Assembly (NCBI RefSeq): GCF_001748145.1
Contig: NZ_BCQA01000001.1
Location: 3,312,501 to 3,376,500, forward strand
Direction: 5' to 3'
DNA from: Bosea sp. BIWAKO-01
GTDB lineage: Bacteria > Pseudomonadota > Alphaproteobacteria > Rhizobiales > Beijerinckiaceae
DNA: 64,000 nt
The notes beneath the pieces are model-generated. The model saw only the letters and a list, made by a program, of their open reading frames with translations, was not told where the DNA came from and did no database searches. The position numbers were made by a program, and so were the translations under genes. The stretch's first letter is position 1, and each line of letters begins with the position of its first letter. Shown here piece after piece: positions 37,599-45,383 of the stretch.

Positions 37599-38216
37599 AT
37601 GATCGGCAAGCTCAAGGGGCTGATCGATTCCTATGGCGAGGATTTCGTGATCCTCGACGTGCAGGGCGTCGGCTATGTCGTGCAATGCTCGTCGCGCACC
37701 TTGCAGCGCCTGCCAAAACCCGGCGAGGCGGCGGCACTGGCGATCGAGACCCATGTCCGCGAGGACGCGATCCGGCTCTATGGCTTCCTGTCCGACGTCG
37801 AACGCGACTGGTTCCGGCTGATGCAGGTGGTACAGGGCGTCGGCGCCAAGGTGGCGCTCGCCATTCTCTCGACGCTGGAGCCCGGCGCGCTGGCGACGGC
37901 GATCGCGACCAACGACAAGGCGGCTGTGGCGCGTTCCCCCGGGGTCGGTCCGAAGCTGGCGCAGCGGCTCTGCGCCGAGCTCAAGGACAAGGCGCCCGCC
38001 TTCGGCCATATCGATCCCGGCGTGGTGCAGCTCGCGGGTGCACTGGAGGACAGGAAACTGCCGCAAGCGGTGGCGGACGCGATCTCTGCCCTGTCCAATC
38101 TCGGCTATCCGCAGGCGCAGGCGGTGGCGGCGGTGGCCGCGGCCTCGAAAGCGGCCGGCGAGGGGGCCGGGACGGCACAGCTGATCAAGCTGGGCCTCAA
38201 GGAACTGGCGAAGTGA
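37599..38216 (+). CDS. ruvA: Holliday junction branch-migration protein RuvA
   Basis: DNA-binding subunit of 205 residues that forms a tetramer on the junction and recruits RuvB. It starts [20 protein letters not shown]. It contains helix-hairpin-helix motifs ([39 protein letters not shown]) and the C-terminal RuvB-contact domain ([18 protein letters not shown]). Its stop overlaps the GTG start of the following GNAT gene. Confidence 0.96.
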   Translation: MIGKLKGLIDSYGEDFVILDVQGVGYVVQCSSRTLQRLPKPGEAAALAIETHVREDAIRLYGFLSDVERDWFRLMQVVQGVGAKVALAILSTLEPGALATAIATNDKAAVARSPGVGPKLAQRLCAELKDKAPAFGHIDPGVVQLAGALEDRKLPQAVADAISALSNLGYPQAQAVAAVAAASKAAGEGAGTAQLIKLGLKELAK

Positions 38217-38701
38217 GCAATGCCGACGCCCTGATCGTCCGCGCAGTCGAGGATAAGAGCGAGCTGCTGCAGCTGATGCTGGTGGTCTGGGGCTCGCATA
38301 AGATGATGATCGACCTGCACACCTACGACGTCGCCGAGATCGATGCTCTCGGCCTGTTCACGCCTGCGGGGCAGACGGCGGCGCTGGCGAGCTGGACGCG
38401 ACGCGACGAGACCGCCTATCTCTGCGCGCTGCATTCGCTGCGGCCGGGAGAGGGCGTGGCAGTTCGGATGCTGGCTGCGGTCAAGGCTGCCGCCCGGGCT
38501 GCGGGTGCCAAGAAGCTCAAGGCGATGCTGACCAATGACAACATGCCCGGGCTGACCTTCTATCAGCGCCAGGGCTTTCGCCTGTCGGGCCTCTATCCCG
38601 AGGCAATCGATCATTATCGGTCCGTGATTCCGGCGATTATCAAGACCGGCTACAGGGACATCCCGGTGCATGACGCGCTGGAGCTGGAGATTGAACTGTG
38701 A
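38213..38701 (+). CDS. GNAT family N-acetyltransferase inserted between ruvA and ruvB
   Basis: Protein of 162 residues with a short GNAT-like fold. The acetyl-CoA-side segment [20 protein letters not shown] and the typical end [20 protein letters not shown] are readable. The substrate is unknown. Its GTG start (38213) overlaps the ruvA stop (GTGA), and its stop overlaps the GTG start of ruvB in the same way. Translation of all three should therefore be linked. This position is unusual, since ruvA and ruvB are normally adjacent. Confidence 0.8.
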   Translation: MSNADALIVRAVEDKSELLQLMLVVWGSHKMMIDLHTYDVAEIDALGLFTPAGQTAALASWTRRDETAYLCALHSLRPGEGVAVRMLAAVKAAARAAGAKKLKAMLTNDNMPGLTFYQRQGFRLSGLYPEAIDHYRSVIPAIIKTGYRDIPVHDALELEIEL

Positions 38702-39744
38702 GTGAACCCCGCCGCCTCGTGACGGCCGACCGTCGCGACGACGACAGCGAAACCTCGCTGCGGCCGCTGTCGCTGTCCGATTTCACCGGTCAGGCGGCGG
38801 CGCGCGCCAATCTCCAGGTCTTCATCAATGCGGCGCGCGCGCGGGGCGATGCGCTCGACCATGTGCTCTTCGTCGGCCCGCCGGGCCTCGGCAAGACGAC
38901 GCTGGCGCAGATCGTGGCCCGTGAGCTCGGCGTCAATTTCCGCTCGACCTCGGGGCCGGTCATTGCCAAGGCGGGCGATCTCGCGGCGCAGCTGACCAAT
39001 CTCGAAGAGCGCGACGTGCTCTTCATCGACGAGATCCATCGTCTCAACCCGGCGGTCGAAGAAATCCTCTATCCGGCGATGGAGGATTACCAGCTCGACC
39101 TGATCATCGGCGAGGGGCCGGCGGCGCGCTCGGTCAAGATCGACCTGCCCAAGTTCACGCTGGTCGGCGCGACCACGCGCGCCGGCTTGCTGACGACGCC
39201 GCTGCGCGACCGTTTCGGCATTCCGATCCGCCTGCAATTCTACACGGTCGAGGAGTTGCAGGGCATCGTTGCGCGCGGCGCCCGCGTGCTCGGCATCGGC
39301 ATGTCGGATGACGGTGCCAACGAGGTTGCCCGCCGGTCCCGCGGGACACCGCGCATCGCCGGCCGGCTGCTCCGGCGCGTGCGTGACTTCGCCATCGTCG
39401 ATGGCGACCCGGTGATCACCCGCTCGGTCGCCGATAGGGCGCTGCAGCTGCTCGATGTCGACGGCATCGGCCTCGACCAGATGGACCGGCGCTACCTCAC
39501 CACCGTTGCGATCAATTTCGGCGGCGGCCCGGTCGGGATCGAGACCATCGCCGCGTCGCTCTCGGAGCCACGCGACGCGATCGAGGAGATCATCGAGCCC
39601 TTCCTGCTGCAGCAGGGCTTCATTCAGCGCACGCCGCGTGGGCGCCTGCTGACGCCGCATGCGTTCCGACATCTCGGCATGCCGGAGCCGAGCCGCGAGA
39701 CGGCGCAATTCGGGTTGTTCGGGGACGAGGCCGAGGACGAGTGA
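38698..39744 (+). CDS. ruvB: Holliday junction branch-migration ATPase RuvB
   Basis: AAA+ motor of 348 residues. Walker A is [13 protein letters not shown] at about residues 58-70, Walker B is [11 protein letters not shown], sensor 1 is [12 protein letters not shown], and the C-terminal winged helix ends in [12 protein letters not shown]. The start is GTG at 38698, overlapping the preceding GNAT stop. Its own stop overlaps the start of the next gene, so four genes in a row are coupled. Confidence 0.97.
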   Translation: MSEPRRLVTADRRDDDSETSLRPLSLSDFTGQAAARANLQVFINAARARGDALDHVLFVGPPGLGKTTLAQIVARELGVNFRSTSGPVIAKAGDLAAQLTNLEERDVLFIDEIHRLNPAVEEILYPAMEDYQLDLIIGEGPAARSVKIDLPKFTLVGATTRAGLLTTPLRDRFGIPIRLQFYTVEELQGIVARGARVLGIGMSDDGANEVARRSRGTPRIAGRLLRRVRDFAIVDGDPVITRSVADRALQLLDVDGIGLDQMDRRYLTTVAINFGGGPVGIETIAASLSEPRDAIEEIIEPFLLQQGFIQRTPRGRLLTPHAFRHLGMPEPSRETAQFGLFGDEAEDE

Positions 39745-40283
39745 TGCTGGGAATGCTGAGGAACCTTCTGGTCGCCGTCTTCGTCACGGCGGTTGCGGGT
39801 TTTACCGCGCAATGGGCCACCGCGGCGGAGGCTACGCCCGAGGCTACGGTCAAGCAGGCCTATGCCGCCACGATCCGCAGTCTTGCCAGCACTGGCCCCA
39901 AGGCCGCACCACCTGCCTGGCGGCCGCCGCATCGCGACACGCTGTTGAGCAAAAGCCTCGCCGCGCTCTTCGCCCGCGACGACCTCTATCAGGATGAAAG
40001 CGGCGAGATGGGCAATATCGGCGCTGATCCCTTCCTCAGCGGTCAGGACGGCGAGGTCAAGAACCTGCGCATTGTGGTGACCGGGAAGCCGGAGGGCGGA
40101 CGGGCGCTTGTCACGGCCAGCTTCCAGAGCCTCGGAAAGCCTGTGAAGGTGGCGTTCCGGATGATCGACGAAGGCGGCGCCTGGCGGATCGACGATATCG
40201 GCACCGGCAGCGACAGCATCCGCGAGGCGCTGTCGCAACCCTATGAGTGCGGCTCCTTCATGAAGAAGCCCTGCACGCGCTGA
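39744..40283 (+). CDS. Secreted DUF3828-like protein
   Basis: Protein of 179 residues with a signal peptide (LLVAVFVTAVAGFTAQWATA, cleaved near AEA). The body resembles DUF3828-type domains of the NTF2-like fold (LFARDDLYQDESGEMGNIGADP; GGAWRIDDIGTG). No active-site residues can be named. The ATG at 39744 overlaps the ruvB stop (TGATG); a GTG one codon earlier is equally possible. It is the last gene of the ruv operon and ends nine bases before a convergent gene. Confidence 0.65.
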   Translation: MLGMLRNLLVAVFVTAVAGFTAQWATAAEATPEATVKQAYAATIRSLASTGPKAAPPAWRPPHRDTLLSKSLAALFARDDLYQDESGEMGNIGADPFLSGQDGEVKNLRIVVTGKPEGGRALVTASFQSLGKPVKVAFRMIDEGGAWRIDDIGTGSDSIREALSQPYECGSFMKKPCTR

Positions 40284-40292
40284 GGCCTGCTG

Positions 40293-40802
40293 CTAGCGTG
40301 CAAATTTCGATCGGTGCATGGCGGAGCGCTGGCCAGCATGGTCGAGCGCGCCGGATTTCCCTGCCTTGCTGCTTGGCACGGACTTCATGCCCTTGCCGGC
40401 CTGCCGGCTCGCAGGCTGCTGCTTGGCGGCAGCCTGGCGCTGCTTCAGCACCAGCGCCTTGCGGGCGAGGCTGCGCTGGCTCGGAGCGTGCAGCTTCTCG
40501 GTGCGACGCGTCCGCTCGGCACCGACGCGCTTCAGCGCCGCGGTGAGGGCGTCGGCCTTGGCCTTGGTGCCGCTGTTGTCAGAGGCGGGGCGGGCGCCCT
40601 GCGGCTCGGCCTTGCGGCGCATCTCGCGCCTTTGCTGCCGCGCAATGCCGCGAGCCCGGTCGCGACGTTCACGGATCTGCTTGGCGAGGTCCTGCAAGTC
40701 AGCATCACTTGCCGCGCCGATCGTGCTGCGACGGGTACGGGCAAAGAGCTGGAATTCTGATTTGTCGAGGAGGCGCTCGATTGCCTTGAGCGAAAGGGCC
40801 AT
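40293..40802 (-). CDS. Unknown basic, helical protein
   Basis: Protein of 169 residues, strongly basic (many Lys/Arg) and Ala/Gln-rich, with predicted charged helices such as LQDLAKQIRERRDRARGIAR and LARKALVLKQRQAAAKQQP. It has no signal peptide or membrane segment. The N-terminus MALSLKAIERLLDKSEFQLF looks structured. The ATG at 40802 is preceded by AAGGAGAA, a strong ribosome site, which supports a real gene. It may bind nucleic acid, by composition only. It lies opposite to the ruv and tol genes. Confidence 0.7.
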   Translation of the reverse strand: MALSLKAIERLLDKSEFQLFARTRRSTIGAASDADLQDLAKQIRERRDRARGIARQQRREMRRKAEPQGARPASDNSGTKAKADALTAALKRVGAERTRRTEKLHAPSQRSLARKALVLKQRQAAAKQQPASRQAGKGMKSVPSSKAGKSGALDHAGQRSAMHRSKFAR

Positions 40803-40953
40803 GCCAATTCTCCTTATGAGGCTGTCGACCAACCAACCCTAGCGAGACCGGCAGGTTCCCGATAGCGCCGCGCCTTCAAGGCGCGATGGTTGTTCCGGCT
40901 GTCGTGCCCGGTCTAAAGGTCGGGAAACATCATCACGGAAATCCCGCAGCGAT

Positions 40954-41358
40954 ATGAGCGCCATCCACCAGCTTCCCGTCCGGGTCTATTACGAAGACAC
41001 CGATTTCTCCGGCGTCGTCTACCACGCCTCCTATCTGCGATTCATGGAGCGCGGCCGCACCGAACTGATCCGCGCGCTCGGTGTCGAACAGCGCGAGCTG
41101 TTCGACGGGGATGCGGCATTGGGTTTCGCAGTGCGCCGCATGACGATCGATTTCCTCAAGCCCGCCGTGATGGACGACATGCTGACCGTCGAGACCGTGG
41201 CGACGGCTGCGCGCGGTGCGACGATGGATGTTTCCCAGCGCGTGCTGCGTGGCGAGGAGGTTCTGATCACCGCCGAGGTCAAGGTCGCCTGCGTCGGCGG
41301 CGGTCGGGCCCGGCGTATTCCCGACACGCTGCGCCACCGGCTGGGGCTCGAGGCGTGA
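40954..41358 (+). CDS. ybgC: YbgC family acyl-CoA thioesterase (Tol-Pal cluster)
   Basis: Hot-dog-fold thioesterase of 134 residues. The catalytic region VYYEDTDFSGVVYHASYLRF (Asp17) is typical of YbgC. The family hydrolyses short or medium acyl-CoA and associates with phospholipid synthesis at the inner membrane. In most proteobacteria ybgC directly precedes tolQ; here a tetR gene and a DUF2852 gene separate them by 1.6 kb. Confidence 0.93.
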   Translation: MSAIHQLPVRVYYEDTDFSGVVYHASYLRFMERGRTELIRALGVEQRELFDGDAALGFAVRRMTIDFLKPAVMDDMLTVETVATAARGATMDVSQRVLRGEEVLITAEVKVACVGGGRARRIPDTLRHRLGLEA

Positions 41359-41410
41359 TGGGCGGCAAACACCGTCGACGCCATTCGCCTGCTATGTTAG
41401 CGCTCCTTAC

Positions 41411-42052
41411 ATGATCGGACGGCGGCCGGATTCGGAGCGACGAGGCTATCACCACGGCAACCTCAAGGAGGAGCTGGTGAAGGCGGCGCTTGAGCTGATC
41501 ACAGAGAAGGGGGCGAACGGCTTCACCGTTGCCGAAGCCGCACGGCTGGCCGGGGTCAGCCCGACGGCGCCCTACCGGCATTATCGCGACAAGGTCGAAC
41601 TGATGGCCGATGTCGCGACGCGGGGCTTCCAGGCCTTCGAGGCGGCGCAGTCGCGCGCCTGGAACGAGGGTAAACCCAATGCATGGGCCGCATTCCAGCG
41701 ACTGGGCCAGACCTATATCGCCTTCGCTCATGAGCAGCCGGCCTATTATTCCGCGATGTTCGAGGCTGGCGTACCGCTCGATGCCAGCCCGGAATTGCGT
41801 CTTGCAGCGGATCGTTCCTTCCAGATGCTGCGCGCGGCCTGCGAGGCCCTGATCGCGACCCTGCCCGCCGGTCGCCGACCGCCGGCGCTGATGATGGCGC
41901 TGCATGTCTGGGCAATGTCGCATGGCGTGGCGGCCCTGTTCGGGCGGGCCGATGCCGGCCGTCGCTCGCTGCCGATGTCGGCGGCCGAATTGCTGGAAGC
42001 CAATATGCTGATCTATCTGCAGGGGCTCGGCCTCTCGGCACCCGGGAATTGA
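41411..42052 (+). CDS. TetR family transcriptional regulator
   Basis: Repressor-type protein of 213 residues. The N-terminal helix-turn-helix (HHGNLKEELVKAALELI, GFTVAEAARLAGVSPTAPYR) is near residues 15-60. The C-terminal ligand domain resembles the WHG-type TetR C-terminal family (MMALHVWAMSHGVAALFGR). It is followed by a gene for a DUF2852 membrane protein whose promoter carries a perfect inverted repeat, the likely operator. TATGTTAG at 41393-41400, just before its own start, repeats one half of that operator, so weak autoregulation is possible. Confidence 0.88.
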   Translation: MIGRRPDSERRGYHHGNLKEELVKAALELITEKGANGFTVAEAARLAGVSPTAPYRHYRDKVELMADVATRGFQAFEAAQSRAWNEGKPNAWAAFQRLGQTYIAFAHEQPAYYSAMFEAGVPLDASPELRLAADRSFQMLRAACEALIATLPAGRRPPALMMALHVWAMSHGVAALFGRADAGRRSLPMSAAELLEANMLIYLQGLGLSAPGN

Positions 42053-42068
42053 AATCGGCCTCCGCCGC

Positions 42069-42097
42069 TTGACACCCGTCGGGGGCGTTCCCATAAT
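42069..42097 (+). promoter_or_regulatory. Sigma-70-type promoter of the DUF2852 gene
   Basis: TTGACA at 42069-42074, 17 bases, CATAAT at 42092-42097. This is one of the closest matches to the vegetative consensus in the window, 46 bp before the DUF2852 start. The operator below begins on its last base. Confidence 0.75.
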
Positions 42098-42119
42098 GTG
42101 TATGTGACTAACATACACA
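42097..42119. promoter_or_regulatory. 23-bp operator, probable TetR-family binding site
   Basis: Arms TGTGTATGT (42097-42105) and ACATACACA (42111-42119) are perfect inverted repeats around a 5-base spacer. The site begins on the last base of the -10 box and covers the expected transcription start, so a bound repressor would block initiation. The adjacent tetR gene is the natural candidate. Confidence 0.65.
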
Positions 42120-42142
42120 CTCACTGATATCGCGAGGGATCG

Positions 42143-42586
42143 ATGCCGATCGTTGCGAGGCTTGATGAATATGGAAGAGGGGCCTGGTTCGCCTTTGCGG
42201 TGCTGGGCTTCATCGTGTGGTGGCCGCTCGGTCTTGCGACCCTGGCCTTCATGTGGGGGAGTGGACGCATGTCTTGCGGATATGCCGGTGGAAACCGGTT
42301 CGAGCACCGGATGAGCCGTCTTCAGGAGAAGATGGATCGGATGCGGGAGCGCATGGGGGAACGCGGCGGTAATGGCGGCGGCTGGGGTCGTTGGGGCGGT
42401 CCGCCGTCCAGCGGCAACCATGCTTTCGACGAGTACCGCGCAGAAACCCTGCGCAGGCTCGAAGACGAGCAGCGCGAGTTCCAGGACTTCCTGGGGCGCC
42501 TGCGCATGGCCAAGGACAAGGCCGAGTTCGACCAGTTCATGGCCGATCGCCGGCCCAGCAGCCAACCGGACCAGGATGCGGCCTGA
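42143..42586 (+). CDS. DUF2852 family membrane protein
   Basis: Protein of 147 residues. One N-terminal hydrophobic segment (WFAFAVLGFIVWWPLGLATL) is followed by a Gly-rich linker and a charged C-terminal helix (LRRLEDEQREFQDFLGRLRM). This matches DUF2852, a family common in Hyphomicrobiales and of unknown function. Transcription starts from a near-consensus promoter overlapped by a 23-bp inverted repeat, so expression is tightly regulated, probably by the upstream TetR protein. Confidence 0.82.
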   Translation: MPIVARLDEYGRGAWFAFAVLGFIVWWPLGLATLAFMWGSGRMSCGYAGGNRFEHRMSRLQEKMDRMRERMGERGGNGGGWGRWGGPPSSGNHAFDEYRAETLRRLEDEQREFQDFLGRLRMAKDKAEFDQFMADRRPSSQPDQDAA

Positions 42587-42612
42587 CGCGTCCCCCTGAA
42601 ACCTGACGCCAG

Positions 42613-42652
42613 AGATGGCCCGCCTCGGCAACGAGGCGGGCCATCTTGCTTT
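42613..42652 (+). terminator. Terminator after the DUF2852 gene
   Basis: A perfect 15-bp stem, 42613-42627 with 42632-42646, around a GCAA loop, followed by TGCTTT. It separates the tetR-DUF2852 unit from tolQ. Confidence 0.8.
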
Positions 42653-42981
42653 GAGGATGCTCCGCGCGCAGAGGGACCCAGCGCATCCGCTCGCGCCGCT
42701 CCAGAGCCCGCAGCAGCGGCGCGGCGTTCGATTCGTTTCGCTGTCAACCCGGCATTAACCTTGCTGGGTGCTTAACTCGACCAGCACGAGTCGCTGATGA
42801 AGAAAACCCCGGATGCGCCCATCTTTCGCCGGATTCAAAGGCAATTGACAGGAACGGCATGTTCCCCAGTTCGCAAATTCGGTGGTGGCGCGAGGTATTC
42901 GTGGCCTCGGTCATCGATTTGGTCGGCGGGAGATTGGATCAGCAGCGCTCGATCGCGCTGACCGTCTGAAAGGATGACAGT
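42653..42981. other. 329-bp intergenic region upstream of tolQ
   Basis: No convincing gene. It must hold the tol operon promoter. TTGACA at 42845-42850 is followed by the inverted repeat GGAAC (42851-42855)/GTTCC (42861-42865) but has no good -10 at 17 bp. A 54-codon frame from 42798 has no family likeness. Confidence 0.4.
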
Positions 42982-43692
42982 ATGAACCCCGCCGAGGTTG
43001 CGCAGGCTGCGCCACAGATCGACATGTCGTTCTGGACGCTGTTCTGGCACGCCCATATCGTCGTCAAGCTGGTCATGATGGGCCTGCTCGGCGCCTCTGT
43101 GTGGTGCTGGTCGATCATCATCGACAAGACGCTACTCTATCGCCGCACCCGCCGCGATATGGATGCCTTCGAGGAGGTGTTCTGGTCCGGTCGGTCGCTG
43201 GAAGAGTTGTATCGCGATCTCGCGAGCAAGCCGGTCAATGATATGGCGGCCGTCTTCGTCGCGGCGATGCGGGAGTGGAAGCGCTCCTTCGAGAATGGCG
43301 GGCGCTCAGTCGCCAGCCTTTCGGCACGTATCGACAAGGTTCTCGACGTCACCATTCAGCGCGAAACCGAGCGGCTGGAATCGAAGCTGCTCGTGCTCTC
43401 GACCATTGCCTCGGCCGCCCCCTTTATCGGGCTGTTCGGCACCGTCTGGGGCATCATGAATTCCTTCACCGCCATTGCGGTCTCCAAGAATTCCTCCCTT
43501 GCCGTGGTGGCGCCCGGTATCGCCGAGGCGCTCTTCGCCACCGCGATCGGCCTGTTCGCCGCAATTCCGGCCCTGATGGCCTATAACAAGCTGCAGGCCG
43601 AAGTGGCCAAGGCCCAGAACCGCCTCGAAGCCTTTGCCGACGAGTTCTCCGCGATCCTGTCGCGGCAGATCGACGAGCGGCTGGCGGCGTAA
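42982..43692 (+). CDS. tolQ: Tol-Pal system proton channel TolQ
   Basis: Inner membrane protein of 236 residues with three helices: FWHAHIVVKLVMMGLLGASV near residue 20, then LVLSTIASAAPFIGLFGTVW near 140 and ALFATAIGLFAAIPALMAYN near 180. With TolR it forms the proton-driven motor of the Tol-Pal system, which constricts the outer membrane at division. AAAGGATGA precedes the ATG. It is first in tolQRAB-pal-cpoB. Confidence 0.95.
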   Translation: MNPAEVAQAAPQIDMSFWTLFWHAHIVVKLVMMGLLGASVWCWSIIIDKTLLYRRTRRDMDAFEEVFWSGRSLEELYRDLASKPVNDMAAVFVAAMREWKRSFENGGRSVASLSARIDKVLDVTIQRETERLESKLLVLSTIASAAPFIGLFGTVWGIMNSFTAIAVSKNSSLAVVAPGIAEALFATAIGLFAAIPALMAYNKLQAEVAKAQNRLEAFADEFSAILSRQIDERLAA

Positions 43693-43703
43693 GGGGCTGC
43701 ACG

Positions 43704-44153
43704 ATGGGCATGTCAGCAGCGACCGGTGCCAAGGCCGGAGGCAGGCGGGGCCGGCGAGGCCGCCGCCACAGCGCGATCGCCGAGATCAACATGACGCCGT
43801 TCATCGACGTCATGCTGGTGTTGCTGATCATCTTCATGGTGGCCGCGCCCCTGATCGCGACCGGCGTTCCGCTCGATCTGCCACAGACCGGGGCGAAGCC
43901 GATCAATGTCGACCAGAAGCCGATCACCATTGCCATCGACAGCAAGGGCCAGATCTTCCTCCAGGACCAGCCGACGCTGGAGCCCGACCTGGTGACGAAA
44001 CTGCATGGCCTCGCCAAGCAGGGCTTCGACGAGCGCATCTATGTGCGCGGCGACCGTCAGGTCGATTACGGGCGCGTCGCCTCGGTGATGTCGACGATCA
44101 CGTCGGCCGGGTTCAAGCGTGTGGCGCTCGTTACCGAGCCCGCGACGCGCTGA
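43704..44153 (+). CDS. tolR: Tol-Pal system protein TolR
   Basis: Protein of 149 residues with one N-terminal membrane helix that carries the proton-conducting aspartate (Asp35 in NMTPFIDVMLVLLIIFM), followed by a periplasmic domain ending KRVALVTEPA. The basic N-terminus, GGRRGRRGRR, is longer than in E. coli. It lies 11 bp after tolQ. Confidence 0.95.
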   Translation: MGMSAATGAKAGGRRGRRGRRHSAIAEINMTPFIDVMLVLLIIFMVAAPLIATGVPLDLPQTGAKPINVDQKPITIAIDSKGQIFLQDQPTLEPDLVTKLHGLAKQGFDERIYVRGDRQVDYGRVASVMSTITSAGFKRVALVTEPATR

Positions 44154-44180
44154 CGACGTGAAGGCGAGGTATTTCCAGCC

Positions 44181-45383
44181 GTGAAGCTCTCCACCTCCGA
44201 ACCGGGAATCGCGCTCTCCGCTCTCGGCCACGTGACGTTTCTCGTCGCGGGGCTGCTGGCGTTCTCGTCGCCGAACCCCCTGCCGGAGAACGAAGAGGCG
44301 ATCGCCGTCGAGATGGTCGATCCGAGTGCCCTGAACCAGGTCACGCGTGGCGAGCGCAAGGCCGAGAAGGTGCAGGAACAGCCGGTCCAGCGCGCCGAGC
44401 GCCAGTCGGAGACGGTCGAGCGCAAGGAGGCCGGCGAGGCCAAGCAGGACACCCCTGCGCCACCGACGCGGCCCGCCGAATTGAAGACCGCGGACGACAA
44501 CGCTTCGGCGCCGATGCCGCCAGCCCGCCCTGCGCTGCAGCCCCCGAAGCCGGAGCCCAAGCCGCCGGAGCCGGCAAAGCAGCCACCGCAGAAGGCAGAG
44601 GCTCCGGCTGAGCCAAAGCCGGATCTGCGCCGCGAGGAACTCGCCAAGCTCGCCGAGGAAGCTGAACTGGCCTCCAAGGCGAAGCAGGCCGAAGAGGATG
44701 CCAAGGCCGCCGCCAAGGCGAAGGCCGAAGCTGATGCGCAGGCCAGGGCCGAGGCTGTCGCCAAGGCCAAGGCGGAAGCGCAGGCCAAGGCGGCCGCTGC
44801 CGAGGCGGCCAAGGAAAAGGCAGAGGCGGAAGCCAAGGCAAAGGCCGAAGCGGAGGCCAAGGCCAAGATCGCCGCCGCCGCCAAGGCAAAGGCCGAAGCC
44901 GAGGCCAAGGCCAAGCGTGAGGCGGAGATCGCGAAGAACTTCAACCCGACCGATATCGCCAAGCTTCTGCAATCGAAGGAGCCGGCTCAGTCCTCAGGCT
45001 CGTCCGCGCCGCAGGTGAACCGCACCGCGTCGCTAGGCACCGAGCGCGGCTCGTCGCAAAAGCTCAGCCCCTCGCTTCGCGCGCAGCTTGTCGGGATCAT
45101 TCAGGACCAGCTTCTGAAGTGCTGGAACGTGCCGATCGGGCTCGCGAACGCGAAGGGCGCAGTCGTGCCTTCGGTACGGATGAAGCTGAATACCGACGGA
45201 TCGCTCGCGGGCCAGCCGGGTGTGATCAATACCTCGTCCGATCCGCTGTTCCGCGTCGCGGCCGATTCGGCCCTGACGGCGACCCGCCGTTGCGCGCCCC
45301 TGCGCATTCCTGCTCAATTTGCCGCTTACTATGACGACTGGCGTGATGTCGTCGTCAACTTCGACGCTAGGGACGTGCTGTGA
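44181..45383 (+). CDS. tolA: Cell envelope integrity protein TolA
   Basis: Protein of 400 residues that links the TolQR motor to Pal/TolB. An N-terminal membrane helix ([18 protein letters not shown]) is followed by a proline-rich stretch. A long Ala/Lys/Glu helix covers about residues 140-255 (repeated [12 protein letters not shown] units), and the C-terminal domain has a TolA/TonB-like fold ([17 protein letters not shown]). The repetitive helix has the expected composition and is not a separate tandem repeat element. Its stop overlaps the tolB start. Confidence 0.92.
   Translation: MKLSTSEPGIALSALGHVTFLVAGLLAFSSPNPLPENEEAIAVEMVDPSALNQVTRGERKAEKVQEQPVQRAERQSETVERKEAGEAKQDTPAPPTRPAELKTADDNASAPMPPARPALQPPKPEPKPPEPAKQPPQKAEAPAEPKPDLRREELAKLAEEAELASKAKQAEEDAKAAAKAKAEADAQARAEAVAKAKAEAQAKAAAAEAAKEKAEAEAKAKAEAEAKAKIAAAAKAKAEAEAKAKREAEIAKNFNPTDIAKLLQSKEPAQSSGSSAPQVNRTASLGTERGSSQKLSPSLRAQLVGIIQDQLLKCWNVPIGLANAKGAVVPSVRMKLNTDGSLAGQPGVINTSSDPLFRVAADSALTATRRCAPLRIPAQFAAYYDDWRDVVVNFDARDVL

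Noticed and set aside
42747..42775. Two TTAAC motifs upstream of tolQ as a CtrA box
   Set aside because: The two half-sites are 14 bases apart instead of seven.
42851..42865. GGAAC-N5-GTTCC as a LexA site upstream of tolQ
   Set aside because: Alphaproteobacterial LexA sites need GTTC or GAAC with seven bases to the second half-site; here the spacing is five and tol genes are not SOS genes.
42798..42962. 54-codon frame upstream of tolQ
   Set aside because: No ribosome site and Arg/Ser/Trp-rich translation typical of non-coding GC-rich DNA; no family likeness.
44600..44960. Tandem DNA repeat in tolA
   Set aside because: The repetition is in the Ala/Lys/Glu codons of the TolA helix, expected for the protein, without exact DNA units.
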